Shown: in pieces, positions 6,590 to 9,274 of the stretch
How positions within the stretch are numbered: the first letter of the stretch is position 1
Layout of the letters: each line of letters starts with the position of its first letter
DNA from: Nitrospinae bacterium RIFCSPLOWO2_12_39_16
GTDB taxonomy: Bacteria > Nitrospinota > Nitrospinia > UBA9942
DNA length: 9,274 nt
Reading direction: 5' to 3'
Assembly (NCBI GenBank): GCA_001805005.1
Contig: MHDO01000098.1
Span: forward strand, 1 to 9,274
The notes under the pieces: model-generated
Told to the model about the DNA's origin: nothing
The model's database searches: none
Seen by the model: the letters and a program-made list of their open reading frames with translations, nothing else
Program-made: the position numbers and the translations under genes

Positions 6590-6671
6590 TCACCCTCCCC
6601 TTAATCCCCTCCCATCAAGGGAGGGGCAATATTTATGTTCCCTCGCCCCTTGCGGGAGAGGGTTAGGGTGA
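6590..6671. repeat. C/G-rich double-hairpin intergenic repeat
   Basis: It contains a perfect 8-bp hairpin (CCCCTCCC 6606-6613, loop ATCAA, GGGAGGGG 6619-6626), a second hairpin (CCCTCGCCC 6640-6648 against GGGAGAGGG 6654-6662, one mismatch), and outer inverted ends TCACCCT (6590-6596) and AGGGTGA (6665-6671). It starts 3 bp after the binding-protein stop codon and ends 9 bp before the GGAGG site of the receptor gene. It could lower readthrough or protect mRNA ends, but it lacks a T-tract, so it is not called a terminator. Confidence 0.8.
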
Positions 6672-6689
6672 GGGGGCAAAGGAGGATGT

Positions 6690-8159
6690 ATGAAATGGTT
6701 TGAAAGACTCACAGTAACAAAAAAGCTTCTTATAACTTTCATTATTTTATCTGTTGTTTTTATTATTGAAGGATATATGGGATTGAAAAATATCAATCAA
6801 ATAGCACAGCACGTAGATAATATCTACAATGAAAACCTTATCCCTCTTAATGAATTTATTAAGCTGAGAAAAGATATAAGGGACCATCGTCTGAAGGTGT
6901 TTCAGCATATCGGGACAAGTAGCGTAAAAGAGATGGAGGAATTAAAGAAAGAAATGGAGCAGATAGACCTTGGAATAGACTCTCATTTGAAGAATGAAGA
7001 GGTTTATAAATTAAGGAATAAAGAAAATGATTATTTTAAGTCAATTATATCAAACTGGAATACGCTTCATGAGAGTTATAAAAAGGTATTGAGTTTAAGC
7101 GATGGCTTTTCAAAAGAGGATGCCTTCAGGCTTGCAATGACAGAGACCCAGAAGATGCAGGATGCAATAGAAGATAATATTGCAAAACTGCATCTCTCAA
7201 AGGAGGATTTTGCAAAATCAAGTTATGAAGAGAGTATGAAGGTAGGAAAGCAGTCATGGATAACAACGATGCTTATTACCGCAGTCAGCATTATAGTTCT
7301 GTTTGGCATATCTTTTCTGATAACAGGCTCAATAAAACGCTCAATCAATAGTGCTGTAAGCTCCCTCTCCTCCACATCAACAGAGATAGCCTCAACAGTT
7401 GAACAGCATGAAAGGACAGCACAGTCACAATCAGCATCTGTAAGTGAGACTACTACGACTATGGATGAACTGAGTGTCTCAACGAGGAGGTCTGCCGAGC
7501 AGGCAGATGCAGTAACAGTAATATCAAAACAGGCACTCTCAACCACTGAGGATGGTATCAAGATGGCGAATCAGGCATCAGCCGGTATGTCTAACCTCAA
7601 ACAGAAGGTTGGTGCGATAGGAGAGCAGATACTTAAATTGAGCGAGCAGACAGGGCAAATCGGGGGTATAGCAAATATGGTAACGGACATTGCAGGGCAG
7701 ATTAACATGCTTGCACTAAACGCCGCAGTTGAGGCTGTGAGGGCAGGAGAGAGCGGAAAGGGTTTTTCCGTAATCGCACAGGAGGTGCGTAAGCTTGCAG
7801 ATCAGGGTAAGAAGTCAGCAGAGAAGGTGAACACGATTGTAGCAGATATTCAGAAGGCTACCAATTCTGCTGTAATGGTAACAGAGGCGGGGACAAAGAC
7901 TGTGGAGGATGTGGCACAGATTGCCCAGAGGGCAGGGGAGTCTTTCGGCTCGTTATCAGGTATAGCGAACAATGTATATGAGAATGCACAGCAGGTGTCA
8001 CTTAACATGAAACAGCAGGTAGCGGCAATAAAACAGGTTACAGAGGCTATGAACAACATTAATACAGGTGCAAAGGAGACAGCGGCAGGCATAAGCCAGA
8101 CAAAGATAGGGATACAGAGGCTGAATGAAGCGGCACAGGAACTGAAGAAAATGGTGTGA
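6690..8159 (+). CDS. Methyl-accepting chemotaxis protein with four-helix-bundle sensor, apparently without HAMP
   Basis: Inner-membrane receptor of 489 residues. TM1 is about 12-32 and TM2 about 190-212. The periplasmic part (33-189, about 157 residues) is all-helical and fits a 4HB_MCP sensor (YNENLIPLNEFIKLRKDIRD). The cytoplasmic signalling hairpin has its conserved tip at about 331-371: DIAGQINMLALNAAVEAVRA, GESGKGFSVIAQEVRKLADQ. From TM2 the sequence passes within about 15 residues into coiled-coil signalling sequence (SSTSTEIAS, then SVSETTTTMDELS), leaving no room for a HAMP domain of about 50 residues. There is no C-terminal CheR-tethering pentapeptide; it ends ELKKMV. AAAGGAGG precedes the ATG closely. 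cheA begins 2 bp after its stop. It probably signals to the tandem CheW and CheA here, and may receive input from the upstream binding protein. Confidence 0.93.
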   Translation: MKWFERLTVTKKLLITFIILSVVFIIEGYMGLKNINQIAQHVDNIYNENLIPLNEFIKLRKDIRDHRLKVFQHIGTSSVKEMEELKKEMEQIDLGIDSHLKNEEVYKLRNKENDYFKSIISNWNTLHESYKKVLSLSDGFSKEDAFRLAMTETQKMQDAIEDNIAKLHLSKEDFAKSSYEESMKVGKQSWITTMLITAVSIIVLFGISFLITGSIKRSINSAVSSLSSTSTEIASTVEQHERTAQSQSASVSETTTTMDELSVSTRRSAEQADAVTVISKQALSTTEDGIKMANQASAGMSNLKQKVGAIGEQILKLSEQTGQIGGIANMVTDIAGQINMLALNAAVEAVRAGESGKGFSVIAQEVRKLADQGKKSAEKVNTIVADIQKATNSAVMVTEAGTKTVEDVAQIAQRAGESFGSLSGIANNVYENAQQVSLNMKQQVAAIKQVTEAMNNINTGAKETAAGISQTKIGIQRLNEAAQELKKMV

Positions 8160-8161
8160 CA

Positions 8162-9274
8162 ATGATTGAAGACAAAGAACTCCGAGATTTATTCAAGGCA
8201 GAGGGGGGTGAGCATGTGCAGAGGCTCAATGACGGACTTCTCCGTCTTGAGAAGAACCCAAAGGACAGTGCAACCCTTGAGGAGGTATTCCGTGAAGCTC
8301 ACAGCTTAAAAGGTGCAGCAAGGATGGTAGGGGTTGTTGATGTTGAGAATATAAGCCACAAACTTGAGGATATGCTCGGTCTTATAAAAAAAGGGGCAAT
8401 GGAACTTACTCCTGAAATCTTTGATTCTATATTTAAGTCTCTGGATGCAATACGAAAGCTTATACATGAGGCGGTTACAGGAGAAAAAAAGATTGCGGAT
8501 TTTGAAATTTGGAATTCGGAATTAAAAACAACATCAATAGAAAAAGAGATTGAATATGCTCCTAAACAGGAAATCAAAGAACCAGAGACTGCCATTCCAC
8601 AGTCTGCAGTCCGCAGTCCGCATTTTAGGATTGAGACTGTCCGTGTGGATACAAAGATGCTTGATGTCCTGATGACACAGACAGGTGAGCTTACAGTAAC
8701 AAAGGCACATATATCCAGCCGTATCCCTGAGATAGGTGAGATTATAGAGATTGTGGAAAAACCTGAAAAAAGAAATGTGGAATTCGGAGTGCGGAGTGCG
8801 GAACTTAAATCCAAACTCCAAAATCTAAAAACCAAAATCAGCGGGGATAGTTCAAGGCTTGATTTTATCTCAGACAGGCTTGATGACAGTATCAGAAAGA
8901 TCCGACTAATCCCCCTGTCGGCAATATTCAACCTATATCCGAGAATGGTGCGGGACATTGCAAGAGAGCAATCAAAGGATGTAAATCTTATTATTGAAGG
9001 GGGAGATACGGTTGCAGACAAGCGGATTGTTGAAGAGATGAAAGACCCTCTGATGCATATAATCAGGAATTCCATAGACCACGGCATAGAGAAGCCTGAT
9101 GAAAGAGAGAAGAAAGGCAAACCCCGCATAGGAACTATTACACTTAAAGGGATGCAGACAGCATCAAATATAATAATAGAGGTTTCTGATGACGGAAAGG
9201 GTTTGGATATAGAGGCTGTCAAACAAGCTGCAGTAAAAAGGAATATATGCAGTGAGGCCGAGCTTTCGGGAATG
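8162..9274 (+). CDS. cheA: Chemotaxis histidine kinase CheA, N-terminal part, cut by right window edge
   Basis: Receptor-controlled autokinase that passes phosphate to response regulators. 371 codons are visible without a stop. The P1 (HPt) domain covers about 1-108, with phospho-acceptor His47 in FREAHSLKGAARM. No recognisable P2 domain follows; only about 45 residues, mostly repeat-encoded, lead to the P3 dimerisation helices (VDTKMLDVLMTQTGELTVTK, 162-181, and SRLDFISDRLDDSIRKIRLI, 231-250). The P4 ATPase begins with the N box HIIRNSIDHGIEKPDE (299-314) and the G1 box SDDGKGLD (342-349); the rest of P4, the P5 CheW-like domain and any fused receiver are outside. A heptamer repeat lies at residues 205-226, between the two P3 helices. 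Start ATG 8162 is 2 bp after the receptor stop with no strong ribosome site, suggesting coupling. Confidence 0.93.
   Translation, partial: MIEDKELRDLFKAEGGEHVQRLNDGLLRLEKNPKDSATLEEVFREAHSLKGAARMVGVVDVENISHKLEDMLGLIKKGAMELTPEIFDSIFKSLDAIRKLIHEAVTGEKKIADFEIWNSELKTTSIEKEIEYAPKQEIKEPETAIPQSAVRSPHFRIETVRVDTKMLDVLMTQTGELTVTKAHISSRIPEIGEIIEIVEKPEKRNVEFGVRSAELKSKLQNLKTKISGDSSRLDFISDRLDDSIRKIRLIPLSAIFNLYPRMVRDIAREQSKDVNLIIEGGDTVADKRIVEEMKDPLMHIIRNSIDHGIEKPDEREKKGKPRIGTITLKGMQTASNIIIEVSDDGKGLDIEAVKQAAVKRNICSEAELSGM
8493..8627. repeat. Heptamer repeat with inverted arms in the CheA P1-P3 linker
   Basis: The left arm (8493-8527) includes ATTTGGA and ATTCGGA units. The right arm (8593-8627) has CATTCCA, CAGTCTG, CAGTCCG (twice) and CATTTTA in one 7-bp register. 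It matches the cheW element: GGAATTCGGAATTA here against GGAATGCAGAATTA there, and 24 of 32 bases agree when 8511-8542 is set against 4924-4955 by eye. Peptides also match (IWNSELK here, LWNAELE there; SAVRSPH here, SALRTPH there). The arms are about 30 bp further apart than in cheW. Confidence 0.75.
8776..8838. repeat. Array of nine degenerate 7-bp units in the CheA P3 hairpin
   Basis: Nine contiguous units in register: TGTGGAA, TTCGGAG, TGCGGAG, TGCGGAA, CTTAAAT, then CCAAACT, CCAAAAT, CTAAAAA, CCAAAAT. The 63 bp equal 21 codons and give residues about 205-226 (EFGVRSAELKSKLQNLKTK). The same order, GGAG units then a TnnAAAT unit then CCA units, and the same peptide (ELGVRSEELKS) occur in the cheR array. 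Confidence 0.85.

Noticed and set aside
6600..6671. Rho-independent terminator after the binding-protein gene.
   Set aside because: Strong GC stems are present but are not followed by a T-tract, and the next gene is closely spaced in the same direction; it fits a repeat better.
8299..9222. A 307-codon open frame on the minus strand opposite cheA.
   Set aside because: The plus frame has unmistakable CheA domains and motifs; the opposite frame gives a serine/isoleucine-rich sequence with no recognisable family, as expected for a shadow of this codon usage.

Overview
The window looks like a chromosomal segment of an uncultured, probably anaerobic or respiratory Gram-negative bacterium with moderate-to-low GC. 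Nitrospirota or Desulfobacterota-like is a guess from gene content and repeat style, not from a marker gene. It holds two divergent gene blocks separated by an 80-bp region (2839-2918).

Left block, minus strand (1-2838): an electron-transfer-flavoprotein operon read etfB, etfA, then the N-terminal half of an ETF:quinone oxidoreductase that runs off the left edge. etfB and etfA overlap by 8 bp. EtfB carries motifs typical of clostridial, bifurcating-type ETFs, and its true start appears to be a CTG codon. A sigma70-like promoter is visible in front of it. Together the three proteins would move electrons from flavin dehydrogenases such as acyl-CoA dehydrogenases to the membrane quinone pool.

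Right block, plus strand (2919-9274): a chemosensory operon in the order cheR (methyltransferase with TPR tail), a double-domain cheW, a NrtA/SsuA-like periplasmic solute-binding protein with no permease or ATPase beside it, a two-TM methyl-accepting chemotaxis protein that seems to lack a HAMP domain, and cheA, which is cut by the right edge. The likely logic is that the binding protein presents a ligand to the receptor, the receptor controls CheA through the tandem CheW, and CheR-TPR methylates the receptor. The response regulator, CheB and any output genes are outside the window.

The most unusual content is a set of repeats placed in and between these genes. A degenerate 7-bp-period repeat occurs in the etfA/ETF-QO gap, in cheR, in cheW and twice in cheA. 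Inside genes it is read in frame and always sits in a loop, linker or helical hairpin tip. Because 3 x 7 bp equals 7 codons, it writes a seven-residue peptide period. A different palindromic, C/G-tract repeat of 110 bp is inserted in frame in the catalytic domain of CheR. Two further palindromic repeats fill the gaps on each side of the binding-protein gene. No tRNA, rRNA, transposase, CRISPR array or phage gene was seen.
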